64,000 nt of DNA, taken from positions 1-64,000 of the forward strand of contig NZ_FCOJ02000039.1 of the NCBI RefSeq assembly GCF_001545035.1, given 5' to 3'. Shown here piece by piece: positions 1 through 8,291 of the stretch (its first letter is position 1; each line of letters begins with the position of its first letter). The position numbers and the translations under genes are program-made. The notes under the pieces are model-generated. The model ran no database searches. It was not told the DNA's origin and was given only the letters and a program-made list of their open reading frames with translations. The DNA is from Caballeronia glebae. GTDB lineage: Bacteria; Pseudomonadota; Gammaproteobacteria; Burkholderiales; Burkholderiaceae.

Positions 1-138
1 CATCCGATCGGCGCGTCGGGCTGCCGGATTCTCGTCACGCTGCTGCACGAAATGCAAAAGCGCGATGCGAAGAAGGGCCTGGCGTCGCTGTGCATCGGCG
101 GCGGCATGGGTGTCGCGCTGGCGGTGGAACGTCCGTAA
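1..138 (+). CDS. phaA: Acetyl-CoA acetyltransferase PhaA, C-terminal end only (5' truncated by window edge)
   Basis: The window opens inside a reading frame encoding the last 45 residues of a thiolase. It begins with HPIGASG, the thiolase active-site histidine loop, and contains CIGGGMG, the second catalytic cysteine loop, before a TAA stop. Thiolases of this type condense two acetyl-CoA to acetoacetyl-CoA, the first step of polyhydroxybutyrate synthesis. The next gene is acetoacetyl-CoA reductase, which makes the PhaA assignment more likely than a beta-oxidation thiolase. A phaC synthase gene is expected just upstream, outside the window. Confidence 0.9.
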   Translation, partial: HPIGASGCRILVTLLHEMQKRDAKKGLASLCIGGGMGVALAVERP

Positions 139-212
139 GTCACTGGCGGGATTGGGAAGGGACAGCGGGCGGTAAGGAGATCGCCGTCCGCATAACGAAA
201 ATGGAGTGAGGA

Positions 213-953
213 ATGGCGAAGCGTATAGCGTATGTAACCGGCGGGATGGGCGGCATCGGCACGAGCATTTGCCAGCGTCTGCTCAAGGATGGCTTCACGG
301 TCGTCGCGGGCTGCGGCCCGAATTCGCCACGCCGTGTGAAATGGCTGGAAGACCAGAAAGCGCTCGGCTTCGACTTCATCGCCTCGGAAGGCAACGTCGG
401 CGACTGGGAATCGACCAAGAACGCGTTCGACAAGGTCAAGTCCGAAGTTGGCGAGGTCGACATCCTCGTGAACAATGCGGGTATCACGCGCGACGTCGTG
501 TTCCGCAAGATGACGCACGAAGACTGGACGGCCGTCATCGAAACGAACCTGACGAGCCTCTTCAACGTGACGAAGCAGGTCATCGACGGCATGGTCGAGC
601 GCGGCTTTGGCCGGATCATCAACATTTCGTCGGTGAACGGGCAGAAGGGCCAGTTCGGCCAGACCAACTACTCGACCGCCAAGGCCGGCATTCACGGCTT
701 CACGATGGCGCTCGCGCAGGAAGTGGCGACCAAGGGCGTGACGGTCAACACGGTGTCTCCGGGCTATATCGGCACGGACATGGTGAAGGCGATCCGTCCG
801 GAAGTGCTGGAGAAGATCGTCGCGACGATTCCGGTGCGGCGTCTGGGAACGCCCGACGAAATCGGCTCGATCTGCGCCTGGCTCGCGTCCGACGAATCGG
901 GCTTCTCGACCGGCGCGGACTTCTCGCTCAACGGCGGCTTGCATATGGGCTGA
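213..953 (+). CDS. phaB: Acetoacetyl-CoA reductase PhaB
   Basis: A 246-residue short-chain dehydrogenase that reduces acetoacetyl-CoA to (R)-3-hydroxybutyryl-CoA with NADPH, step two of polyhydroxybutyrate synthesis. The N-terminal glycine motif VTGGMGGIG (near residue 10) binds the nucleotide. NNAG lies near residue 88. The catalytic serine is in INISSVNGQKGQFG, and the tyrosine/lysine pair in NYSTAKAG. Length is normal for PhaB. The start is supported by a GGAGTGAGG ribosome-binding site 2-10 bases before ATG. It lies 74 bp after phaA and 5' of phaR, so an operon is likely; a strong hairpin follows the stop. Confidence 0.95.
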   Translation: MAKRIAYVTGGMGGIGTSICQRLLKDGFTVVAGCGPNSPRRVKWLEDQKALGFDFIASEGNVGDWESTKNAFDKVKSEVGEVDILVNNAGITRDVVFRKMTHEDWTAVIETNLTSLFNVTKQVIDGMVERGFGRIINISSVNGQKGQFGQTNYSTAKAGIHGFTMALAQEVATKGVTVNTVSPGYIGTDMVKAIRPEVLEKIVATIPVRRLGTPDEIGSICAWLASDESGFSTGADFSLNGGLHMG

Positions 954-959
954 CGGGCG

Positions 960-997
960 GCGGCCTCCCGCGACGCTCACGGCGCGCGGGAGGCCGC
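960..997 (+). terminator. Terminator-like hairpin after phaB
   Basis: A perfect 13-bp inverted repeat (arms 960-972 and 985-997, loop 12 nt) begins 7 bp after the phaB stop. No T-run follows, so termination may be partial. It probably separates the phaAB message from phaR. Confidence 0.6.
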
Positions 998-1069
998 TAC
1001 TCGCCGGATAGATCAACGATGCGGCGAACATGCAGCAGCGCTTTTTTGCGACAACGCAAGACATGCTTG

Positions 1070-1081
1070 CTGCGATCGCAG
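1070..1081. promoter_or_regulatory. Palindrome CTGCGATCGCAG, candidate PhaR operator
   Basis: A perfect 12-bp palindrome 26 bp before the phaR start codon. It fits CTGC-N4-GCAG, the pattern described for PhaR binding in Paracoccus denitrificans. The position suggests autorepression of phaR. Identification is by motif match only. Confidence 0.5.
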
Positions 1082-1107
1082 TAAAGTTTTGCGTTTAAAG
1101 GCGTTAA

Positions 1108-1683
1108 ATGACCACCACTACTACTACAAAGAAAGCCGCCGAACGACTTATCAAGAAGTATCCGAACCGTCGGCTGTACGACACGGAAACGAGCACTTAC
1201 ATCACGTTGTCGGATGTGAAGCAGCTCGTGCTCGATCAGGAAGACTTCAAGGTGCTCGACGCGAAGTCCAGCGACGACCTCACGCGCAGCATCCTTCTGC
1301 AGATCATTCTGGAGGAAGAGAGCGGCGGTTTGCCGATGTTCTCGTCGGTGATGCTTTCGCAGATCATCCGTTTCTACGGCCATGCGATGCAGGGCATGAT
1401 GGGCACGTATCTGGAGAAGAACATCCAGGCGTTCATCGACATCCAGCAGAAGCTGACCGATCAGAGCAAGGGTATGTACGACGGCAACGCGCTCAATCCG
1501 GAAGTCTGGTCGCAGTTCATGAACATGCAGGCGCCGATGATGCAGGGCATGATGACGAGCTACATCGAGCAGTCGAAAAACATGTTCGTGCAGATGCAGG
1601 AGCAGATGCAAACGCAGGCGAAGTCGATGTTCAATACATTCCCGTTCCCGACACCCACGCCTCCTGCGCCGGAGAAGAAGTAG
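1108..1683 (+). CDS. phaR: Polyhydroxyalkanoate synthesis repressor PhaR
   Basis: A 191-residue DNA-binding protein that represses phasin and PHA genes and is released when it binds PHA granules. The N-terminal domain (about residues 8-70) has the hallmark RLIKKYPNRRLYDTETSTYI stretch of the PHB/PHA accumulation regulator DNA-binding domain. The middle contains two Met/Gln-rich PHB_acc-type segments (around 75-115 and 125-165) proposed to bind polymer. The C-terminus is proline-rich. It follows phaAB in the arrangement usual for Burkholderia and Cupriavidus. A palindrome upstream may be its own operator. Confidence 0.93.
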   Translation: MTTTTTTKKAAERLIKKYPNRRLYDTETSTYITLSDVKQLVLDQEDFKVLDAKSSDDLTRSILLQIILEEESGGLPMFSSVMLSQIIRFYGHAMQGMMGTYLEKNIQAFIDIQQKLTDQSKGMYDGNALNPEVWSQFMNMQAPMMQGMMTSYIEQSKNMFVQMQEQMQTQAKSMFNTFPFPTPTPPAPEKK

Positions 1684-1880
1684 GCGGATCGAGCATACGG
1701 GCGGGCGCCGGTAGCGGTGCCTGCGGCATCTTGCGGAAGTGCTAATTGGTGCCGCCAGAGAACCGCAGCGCGAAATGACCGGCGCGCGGGCGTGTCGGGC
1801 AGCGCTTCCAACGCTCCGGGGTAAAATGGTGGATTCGCTTGGGCGCTGCCCGCCCGGCGCTCACTACACCGTGTCTCCCC

Positions 1881-3272
1881 GTGAAAAATTCTTTAGATTC
1901 AATCGCCAAGACGACTCCCGCGCCGAAAATCGGCATGGTGTCGCTGGGCTGCCCGAAAGCGCTCGTCGATTCCGAGCAGATCATGACCCAGCTTCGCGCC
2001 GAAGGTTACGAAATCTCCGGCACCTATGACGGCGCGGATCTGGTGGTCGTCAACACGTGCGGCTTCATCGACGAAGCCGTGCAGGAAAGCCTCGACGCCA
2101 TCGGCGAGGCGCTCTCCGAAAACGGCAAGGTCATCGTGACCGGCTGCCTCGGCGCGAAAAAGAGCGCGAGCGGCTCGGGCCTCATCGAGGAAGTGCATCC
2201 GAAAGTGCTCGCCGTCACCGGCCCGCACGCGACCAACGAAGTCATGAACGCGGTGCATGCGCATCTGCCGAGGCCGCACGATCCGTTCACCGATCTCGTG
2301 CCGCCCGCCGGCATCAAGCTCACGCCGCGCCACTATGCGTACCTGAAGATTTCGGAAGGCTGCAACCATCGCTGCACGTTCTGCATCATTCCGTCGATGC
2401 GCGGCGATCTCGTTTCGCGCCCGGTCGCCGAAGTCATGCTGGAAGCCGAAAATCTCTTCAAATCCGGCGTGAAGGAGCTGCTCGTGATCTCGCAGGACAC
2501 GAGCGCTTACGGCGTCGACGTGAAGTACCGCACGGGCTTCTGGAACGGCAAGCCGCTCAAGACGCGCATGACCGATCTCGTCGGCGCGCTCGGCGAACTC
2601 GCCGCGCAGTACGGCGCGTGGGTGCGCCTGCATTACGTGTATCCGTATCCGAGCGTCGATGAAGTCATCCCGATGATGGCCGAAGGACCGCTGCGCGGCC
2701 ACGTGCTGCCATATCTCGATGTGCCGTTCCAGCACGCGCATCCCGACGTGCTGAAGCGCATGAAGCGCCCGGCCAACGCGGAAAAGGTGCTCGAACGTGT
2801 CAGGACATGGCGCGAAATCTGTCCCGATCTGACGATCCGCAGCACGTTCATCGCGGGTTTTCCGGGCGAGACGGAAGAGCAGTTCCAGACGCTCCTGGAT
2901 TTCCTGAAGGAAGCGGATCTGGATCGCGTCGGCTGCTTCGCGTATTCGCCGGTGGAAGGCGCGAGCGCCAACGAACTCGACGGCGCATTGCCCGACGAAG
3001 TACGCGAGGAACGCCGCGCGCGCTTCATGGAACTTGCGGAAGAACTGTCCGCGAAGCGCATGAAGAAGAAGGTCGGCAAGACGCTGAAGGTGCTCGTCGA
3101 TGAACTGAGCGCCGAAGGCGGTGTCGGTCGGACGGCGGCGGATGCGCCGGAAATCGATGGCGTCGTGTACATCGCGCCGGCGACGAAGGCATCGAAGCGC
3201 TACAAGGCCGGCGACTTCGTGTCGGTGAAGATCACCGGCGCCGATGGCCACGATCTTTGGGGCGAGGTGTAA
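1881..3272 (+). CDS. rimO: Ribosomal protein S12 methylthiotransferase RimO
   Basis: Radical-SAM methylthiotransferase that adds a methylthio group to an aspartate of ribosomal protein S12. It has an N-terminal UPF0004 domain (KIGMVSLGCPKALVDSEQ and VVVNTCGFIDEA, with cluster cysteines) and the radical-SAM CNHRCTFC (CxxxCxxC) motif. A C-terminal TRAM domain ends in VGDFVSVKITGADGHDLWGEV-like sequence. The open frame extends to a TTG at 1839, but the family starts just before the KIGMVSLGCPK segment. I therefore chose the GTG at 1881 (463 aa); no clear ribosome-binding site distinguishes the two. The sugar kinase follows after 3 bp. Confidence 0.93.
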   Translation: MKNSLDSIAKTTPAPKIGMVSLGCPKALVDSEQIMTQLRAEGYEISGTYDGADLVVVNTCGFIDEAVQESLDAIGEALSENGKVIVTGCLGAKKSASGSGLIEEVHPKVLAVTGPHATNEVMNAVHAHLPRPHDPFTDLVPPAGIKLTPRHYAYLKISEGCNHRCTFCIIPSMRGDLVSRPVAEVMLEAENLFKSGVKELLVISQDTSAYGVDVKYRTGFWNGKPLKTRMTDLVGALGELAAQYGAWVRLHYVYPYPSVDEVIPMMAEGPLRGHVLPYLDVPFQHAHPDVLKRMKRPANAEKVLERVRTWREICPDLTIRSTFIAGFPGETEEQFQTLLDFLKEADLDRVGCFAYSPVEGASANELDGALPDEVREERRARFMELAEELSAKRMKKKVGKTLKVLVDELSAEGGVGRTAADAPEIDGVVYIAPATKASKRYKAGDFVSVKITGADGHDLWGEV

Positions 3273-3275
3273 CCC

Positions 3276-4199
3276 ATGCCACAAACGCCGCAGGTTCTCG
3301 CGCTCGGCGAGGCCATGATCGAGTTCAATCAGTCGACGCGCGATCAGCCGAATTATCTGCAAGGCTTCGGCGGCGACGTCTCTAACTTCCTGATCGCGGC
3401 ATCGCGCCAGGGCGCGTCGACGGGCTTCGTGTCCGCGGTCGGCAACGATCACTTCGGGCAATTGCTGCTCGATCTCTGGCGCGCGGAAAACGTCGATACA
3501 TCGACGGTCCGCGTCGATCACGATGCGCCCACGGGCGTCTATTTCGTGTCGCACGGCGAGAACGGGCATCGCTTCGACTATTTGCGCGCGGGCTCGGCGG
3601 CGAGCCGCTACGCACCGTCCGATCTGCCGCTCGACGCGATCGCCGCCGCGAAGGTCGTGCATTTGTCGGGCATCAGTCTCGCGATCGGCGTGAGCGCGTG
3701 CGATGCCGCGCTCGCCGCGATCGATCATGCGCGCACGCACGGCGTCAAAGTCAGCTTCGACACGAACCTGCGCCTGAAGCTGTGGCCGCTCGCGCGCGCC
3801 CGCGCGGTGATGCTCGAAGCGATCCGCGCGACCGACATCTGTCTGCCGAGCTGGGACGACGTTACGCTGCTCACCGGCCACGAAGACAAAGACGCCATCG
3901 TCGACGCGCTGCTGCAACTCGGCCCGAAGGTCGTCGCGCTCAAGCTCGGCAAAGAGGGCGCGTATATCGCGACGCCCGACGAGCGGCGCGTCGTTCCGGG
4001 CCGCGTCGTGCAGGCGGTCGATGCGACCGGCGCGGGCGATTGCTTCGGCGGCGCGTTCATCGCGCGCATCGTGGCAGGCGACGATCCTTTCGCGGCGGCG
4101 CGCTATGCGAATGTCGCGGCGGCTTTGTCGACGCAAGGCTTCGGCGCCGTGGCGCCGATCCCGACGAAGGCGACGGTCGAGCGCGCGCTCGCGCAATGA
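3276..4199 (+). CDS. PfkB-family sugar kinase, probably 2-keto-3-deoxygluconate kinase
   Basis: A 307-residue ribokinase/PfkB-fold kinase. The N-terminus has the GEAMIEF and GGDVSNFLIAASRQG substrate-binding segments. The C-terminus has the family signature DATGAGDCFGGAF, with the catalytic aspartate in GAGD. The substrate is most likely 2-keto-3-deoxygluconate (KdgK-like), inferred from the GGDVSNF/ARQG pattern, but this cannot be proved from sequence. It starts 3 bp after rimO, so it is probably co-transcribed despite an unrelated function. A second PfkB kinase (45124-46125) in the window belongs to the ketogluconate operon. Confidence 0.75.
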   Translation: MPQTPQVLALGEAMIEFNQSTRDQPNYLQGFGGDVSNFLIAASRQGASTGFVSAVGNDHFGQLLLDLWRAENVDTSTVRVDHDAPTGVYFVSHGENGHRFDYLRAGSAASRYAPSDLPLDAIAAAKVVHLSGISLAIGVSACDAALAAIDHARTHGVKVSFDTNLRLKLWPLARARAVMLEAIRATDICLPSWDDVTLLTGHEDKDAIVDALLQLGPKVVALKLGKEGAYIATPDERRVVPGRVVQAVDATGAGDCFGGAFIARIVAGDDPFAAARYANVAAALSTQGFGAVAPIPTKATVERALAQ

Positions 4200-4241
4200 C
4201 ACGTTAATCCATCAACGAACACAAACGGCGGAGACGACATC

Positions 4242-5426
4242 ATGCAACGTGAAGTGGTGGTGGTAAGCGGCGTGCGCACGGCAATCGGCGATTTCGGCGG
4301 CTCGCTGAAGGACTTCGGCCCGACCGATCTCGGCGCGCGCGTCGTGCGCGAGGCGCTGTCCCGCGCGAGCGTCGCGGGCGACGAAGTCGGTCACGTCGTG
4401 TTCGGCAACGTTGTGCATACCGAGCCGCGCGACATGTATCTCGCACGCGTCGCCGCGCTCGACGGCGGCGTCACTCAGCACGCGCCCGCGCTCACGGTGA
4501 ACCGGCTGTGCGGCTCGGGCCTGCAGGCGATCGTGTCCGCGTCGCAATCGATTCTGCTCGGCGATACCGACGTCGCCATCGGCGGCGGCGCGGAAAGCAT
4601 GAGCCGCGCGGCGTATATCATGCCCGCCGCGCGCTTCGGTCAGCGCATGGGCGACACGCGCATCGTCGACATGATGGTCGGCGCGCTGAACGATCCGTTC
4701 GACAAGATCCACATGGGCGTGACGGCCGAAAACGTCGCGGCCAAATTCGGCATCACGCGCGAGATGCAGGACGCGCTCGCGCTCGAATCGCATCGGCGTG
4801 CGGCGAAGGCGATCGAAGCCGGCTACTTCAAGGAACAGATTCTGCCGATCACGCTCGCCTCGAAGAAAGGCGACACCGTGTTCGACCGCGACGAGCACGT
4901 GCGCATGAACGCGACGGCGGAAGACTTCGCCAAGCTGAGGCCCGTCTTCGCGAAGGAAAACGGCACGGTGACGGCGGGCAACGCGTCGGGCATCAACGAT
5001 GCAGCGGCGGCCGTCGTGCTGATGGAGCGTGGCGCGGCCGAGAAGCGCGGCGCGAAACCGCTCGCGCGCCTCGTCGCTTACGCGCACGCGGGCGTCGATC
5101 CGAAGATCATGGGCATCGGCCCGGTTCCCGCGACGCAGAAGGTGCTGGAGCGCGCGGGCCTCACCGTCGACGATCTCGATGTCATTGAAGCAAACGAGGC
5201 GTTCGCCGCTCAGGCGTGCGCCGTGTCGCAGGAGTTGAAGCTCGATCCCGCGAAGGTCAATCCGAACGGCTCGGGCATTTCGCTCGGGCATCCGATCGGC
5301 GCGACCGGCGCGGTCATCACCGTGAAGGCGCTGTACGAGCTGCAGCGCATCGGCGGGCGTTACGCGCTCGTGACGATGTGCATCGGCGGCGGGCAGGGTA
5401 TCGCGGCGATTTTCGAGCGTATTTGA
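4242..5426 (+). CDS. bktB: Beta-ketothiolase BktB
   Basis: A 394-residue thiolase. It closely resembles Cupriavidus necator BktB as I recall it, starting with REVVVVSGVRTAIG. The active-site cysteine is in NRLCGSGLQ (about residue 90), the histidine in GHPIGATGA and the second cysteine in CIGGGQG. BktB accepts propionyl-CoA as well as acetyl-CoA, so it can supply 3-hydroxyvalerate units for mixed PHAs or act in fatty-acid breakdown. It lies 42 bp after the sugar kinase and 11 bp before a lipoprotein gene. With phaA at the left edge, the locus has two thiolases about 4 kb apart. Confidence 0.9.
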   Translation: MQREVVVVSGVRTAIGDFGGSLKDFGPTDLGARVVREALSRASVAGDEVGHVVFGNVVHTEPRDMYLARVAALDGGVTQHAPALTVNRLCGSGLQAIVSASQSILLGDTDVAIGGGAESMSRAAYIMPAARFGQRMGDTRIVDMMVGALNDPFDKIHMGVTAENVAAKFGITREMQDALALESHRRAAKAIEAGYFKEQILPITLASKKGDTVFDRDEHVRMNATAEDFAKLRPVFAKENGTVTAGNASGINDAAAAVVLMERGAAEKRGAKPLARLVAYAHAGVDPKIMGIGPVPATQKVLERAGLTVDDLDVIEANEAFAAQACAVSQELKLDPAKVNPNGSGISLGHPIGATGAVITVKALYELQRIGGRYALVTMCIGGGQGIAAIFERI

Positions 5427-5437
5427 AGGACTGAGGG

Positions 5438-6082
5438 ATGACGCAAAGTATGAAAGGGTCGCGGATCGCCGCGGCCTTGATGTTGTCGGCCGCGCTCGTT
5501 GCGCTGGCAGGCTGCAATTCGCCGATGCCGGCCGGCTCGACCGGCGTTTTATCACCCGATCAGCGCGAGCCAGCCGGCGCCGACGCGCACGGCGCGAAGG
5601 CGGCCATCAAGGAACTCGCGCTGCCTGCGCCGAAACCGCTCACGCCGAATCCGGAGTACGCGCGCTTTCCGCGCTACATCGGCACGCTCGGCGACAGGCA
5701 GATCGAGATGAAGATCGGCGCAAAAACCGACGAGCCGTCCGGCGTACACGGCGAATACAAGTTTGCCGGCAGCCCGAACGTGATTCTCGTCGCGGGCGAT
5801 CGCGACGGCGACACGCTCGAAATCGAGGAATCGAACGACGGCACGCACATCACGGGCAACTGGGTCGGCAAGTTCGCGGCGGACGGCAGCGTGTCAGGCG
5901 AGCGCATGGACCCGGACGATTCGAACGGACAGCCCTTCGATCTGCGTCCGGCGGTGGCGGGCGTCAAGTTGCCCGCGACGGGCACGGCCAAGGCGCCGCC
6001 CGCGCCGTCGCTGGAACCTGCGCCTCCCGCGCCGCCGAAGAACGCGGTGGGCGGCACGAACAACGTCATCATCGGCGAATAG
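5438..6082 (+). CDS. Putative lipoprotein of unknown function
   Basis: A 214-residue protein with a lipoprotein signal peptide: a short basic N-terminus, a hydrophobic stretch, then the lipobox LAGC with cysteine at about residue 26. The mature part starts with a Pro/Ala-rich linker. A compact charged domain follows (ARFPRYIGTLGDRQIEMKIG onward) and the tail is rich in proline and alanine. No enzyme motif is recognisable. It follows bktB after 11 bp, and the strong hairpin at 6096-6122 ends the transcript. Probably envelope-anchored. Confidence 0.8.
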   Translation: MTQSMKGSRIAAALMLSAALVALAGCNSPMPAGSTGVLSPDQREPAGADAHGAKAAIKELALPAPKPLTPNPEYARFPRYIGTLGDRQIEMKIGAKTDEPSGVHGEYKFAGSPNVILVAGDRDGDTLEIEESNDGTHITGNWVGKFAADGSVSGERMDPDDSNGQPFDLRPAVAGVKLPATGTAKAPPAPSLEPAPPAPPKNAVGGTNNVIIGE

Positions 6083-6095
6083 CCGGTCTTCCCTA

Positions 6096-6122
6096 CGCGC
6101 CGCCGGTGTTTCCGGCGGCGCG
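6096..6122 (+). terminator. Intrinsic terminator after the lipoprotein gene
   Basis: A perfect 11-bp GC-rich stem (6096-6106 with 6112-6122) and a 5-nt loop, followed by a pyrimidine-rich CTCTTCTTTATTTC. It starts 14 bp after the lipoprotein stop and 31 bp before metC. Confidence 0.8.
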
Positions 6123-6152
6123 CTCTTCTTTATTTCGCCTCACATCGACGTC

Positions 6153-7352
6153 ATGACCGATTCCAACAACAACGCTCCCGAGCGCGATCTGCAAACCCGC
6201 ATCGTCCAGCCGGAGGACCGCATCACGCCCGGCTTCGAGTCGTTCTCGGTGCCGGTGGCGCGCGCATCGACGGTCGTGTTTCCCGATCTCGCGACGATGC
6301 GCTCGCTCGTCTGGAGCGACGATTCGAAGTGGCGCTACGGTCTGCACGGCACGCCGACGACCATCGCGCTCGCGCAGCGTCTTGCCGCGATCGAGGGCGG
6401 CGAATACGCGCTCTTGCAGCCGTCCGGACTCGCGGCGATCTCCAACGTCTACTTCGGCCTGATGAAGGCAGGCGATCACGTGCTGGTGCCCGACAACGCG
6501 TACGGGCCGAATCGCGATCACGCCGACTGGCTGGTCGAGGACTTCGGTCTCGAAGTGACTTACTACGATCCGATGACCGGCGCGGGCATCGCCGATTCGA
6601 TTCGTCCGAACACGAAGCTGATCTGGCTCGAAGCGCCCGGCTCGGTGACGATGGAAGTGCAGGACGTGCCGGCGATCGTCGCCGTCGCGCGCGCGAAGGG
6701 CATCGTCACGGCGATCGACAACACGTACTCCGCAGGCCTCACGTTCAAGCCGTTCGAGCATGGCGTCGACATCTCCGTGCAGGCGCTGACGAAATATCAG
6801 TCGGGCGGCAGCGACATTCTGATGGGCGCGACCATCACGCGCGACGCGCAGTTGCACAAGAAGCTGAAGCGCGCGCGCATGCGCATGGGAATCGGCGTGT
6901 CGGCAGACGATGCGTCGCTCGTGCTGCGCAGCCTTGCGTCGATGAAAGCGCGTTACGAAGCGCACGACCGCACCGCGTACGCGCTCGCGCAATGGCTCAA
7001 GACGCGCCCGGAGGTGACGGCGGTGTTGCATCCGGCGTTCGCGGATTGTCCGGGTCACGCGTTCTATGCGCGCGATTTCAAGGGCGGCGCGGGCGGCCTG
7101 TTCTCGATCGTGTTCGATGGCCGTTACACGGCCGCTCAAGTCGATGCATTCGTCGAAGCGCTCGACCTGTTCTCGATCGGCTGGAGCTGGGGCGGCGCGC
7201 ACAGCCTCGCGATGCCGTACGACATTCGCTCGATGCGCACCGCATCGCAATGGCCGCACGAAGGCGTGCTGGTGCGCTTTTACATCGGCCTGGAAGCAGA
7301 AGCGGACTTGCGCGCGGATCTGGAAGCTGCGCTCGTCAAGGCGCTCGGCTGA
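6153..7352 (+). CDS. metC: Cystathionine beta-lyase MetC
   Basis: A 399-residue PLP enzyme of the Cys/Met metabolism family. MetC cleaves cystathionine to homocysteine, pyruvate and ammonia in methionine synthesis. The fold markers are the GTPTTIALAQRLAAIEGGEYA substrate loop region, the aspartate in TAIDNTYSAG and the PLP-binding lysine in QALTKYQSGGSD. The VTLHP-like core and C-terminal GWSWGGAHSLA segment favour beta-lyase over gamma-synthase. Its own transcript is likely, since a terminator precedes it. It converges on serB, sharing a bidirectional hairpin. Confidence 0.88.
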   Translation: MTDSNNNAPERDLQTRIVQPEDRITPGFESFSVPVARASTVVFPDLATMRSLVWSDDSKWRYGLHGTPTTIALAQRLAAIEGGEYALLQPSGLAAISNVYFGLMKAGDHVLVPDNAYGPNRDHADWLVEDFGLEVTYYDPMTGAGIADSIRPNTKLIWLEAPGSVTMEVQDVPAIVAVARAKGIVTAIDNTYSAGLTFKPFEHGVDISVQALTKYQSGGSDILMGATITRDAQLHKKLKRARMRMGIGVSADDASLVLRSLASMKARYEAHDRTAYALAQWLKTRPEVTAVLHPAFADCPGHAFYARDFKGGAGGLFSIVFDGRYTAAQVDAFVEALDLFSIGWSWGGAHSLAMPYDIRSMRTASQWPHEGVLVRFYIGLEAEADLRADLEAALVKALG

Positions 7353-7358
7353 ACGGCA

Positions 7359-7381
7359 AACGGCGCCGCAACGGCGCCGTT
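7359..7381. terminator. Bidirectional terminator between metC and serB
   Basis: Perfect 10-bp inverted repeat, AACGGCGCCG with CGGCGCCGTT and a 3-nt loop, in the 39-bp gap between two convergent genes. It can serve both strands. Confidence 0.8.
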
Positions 7382-7391
7382 CTCACGTCGA

Positions 7392-8231
7392 TCAGAACAG
7401 GCGCAACAACCCGTCGAGCCCGACGAAATTGAACGCGACGCTCGCCGACTGCCGCACGACCGGCTTCGCGCGAAACGCCACCGACAAACCCGCTTCCGCC
7501 ATCATCTTCAGATCGTTCGAGCCGTCGCCCATCGCGATGGCGCGCTTCGGATCGATGCCGATTTGCGCGCATGTCTCGACGAGCGTGCGCGCCTTCACGT
7601 CCGCATTCACGATTTCGCCGACCACTTTGCCGGTCAGCTTGCCATCGACGATTTCGAGCGTGTTCGCGCGCGTGTAATCGAGGCCGAGGCGCGCTTTCAG
7701 ACGCTCGGTGAAGAACGTGAAGCCGCCCGACACGAGCAGCGTCTTGAGGCCGGCCGCGCGCGCGCCTTCGAGCATGCGTTCCGCGCCCGGAGAAAGCTGC
7801 AGGCGCTCTTCATAGACGCGTTCAAGCGCGCTCGCGTCGAGACCCTTCAGCAGCGCGACACGGCGCGTGAGGCTTTCGTTGAAGTCCTTGATCTCGCCGC
7901 GCATCGACGCTTCCGTGATCGCCGCGACCTCGGCCTTCAGCCCGCAGAAATCGGCAATTTCGTCGATGCATTCGATCGTGATGAGCGTCGAATCCATGTC
8001 CATCGCGACGAGGCCGAAATCGGCGAGCTTCGCGCCCGCCTCGACGTAGGCGTAATCGAGCGCATGCGCGCCGCAATACGCGTCGATATCGGGGCGTTGC
8101 AGCGGATCGGCGTCGGTGAGACGCAGCAGCGTGTCGTCGATGCGATGCGTTTCTTGCGAGCGCGCGAGCGCCGCGAGCGGCCGCACATGCGAGTCGGAAA
8201 TCGGGGCGGGGCTTTGAATGACGAGATTCAT
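7392..8231 (-). CDS. serB: Phosphoserine phosphatase SerB
   Basis: HAD-family phosphatase that makes L-serine from phosphoserine, the last step of serine synthesis. The catalytic motif DMDSTLI (nucleophile aspartate about residue 78) is followed by ECIDEIADFCG. Motif II is LLVSGGFTFF, and motif III-IV is KRAIAMGDGSNDLKMM. The frame is open to an ATG at 8279. The start at 8231 (MNLVIQS) matches the N-terminus I recall for Burkholderia SerB and gives 279 aa. The N-terminal about 75 residues form a degenerate regulatory extension seen in this family. Confidence 0.92.
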   Translation of the reverse strand: MNLVIQSPAPISDSHVRPLAALARSQETHRIDDTLLRLTDADPLQRPDIDAYCGAHALDYAYVEAGAKLADFGLVAMDMDSTLITIECIDEIADFCGLKAEVAAITEASMRGEIKDFNESLTRRVALLKGLDASALERVYEERLQLSPGAERMLEGARAAGLKTLLVSGGFTFFTERLKARLGLDYTRANTLEIVDGKLTGKVVGEIVNADVKARTLVETCAQIGIDPKRAIAMGDGSNDLKMMAEAGLSVAFRAKPVVRQSASVAFNFVGLDGLLRLF

Positions 8232-8291
8232 CGGAGGCGAAAGCGCGTAAGGGCGGAAAGTAAGAACGGAAGCCGACATTGTAAAGAAGCT

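Noticed and set aside
1899..4202. A 767-codon minus-strand open frame opposite rimO and the sugar kinase
   Set aside because: Antisense shadow of high-GC genes; the translation is arginine-rich without motifs.
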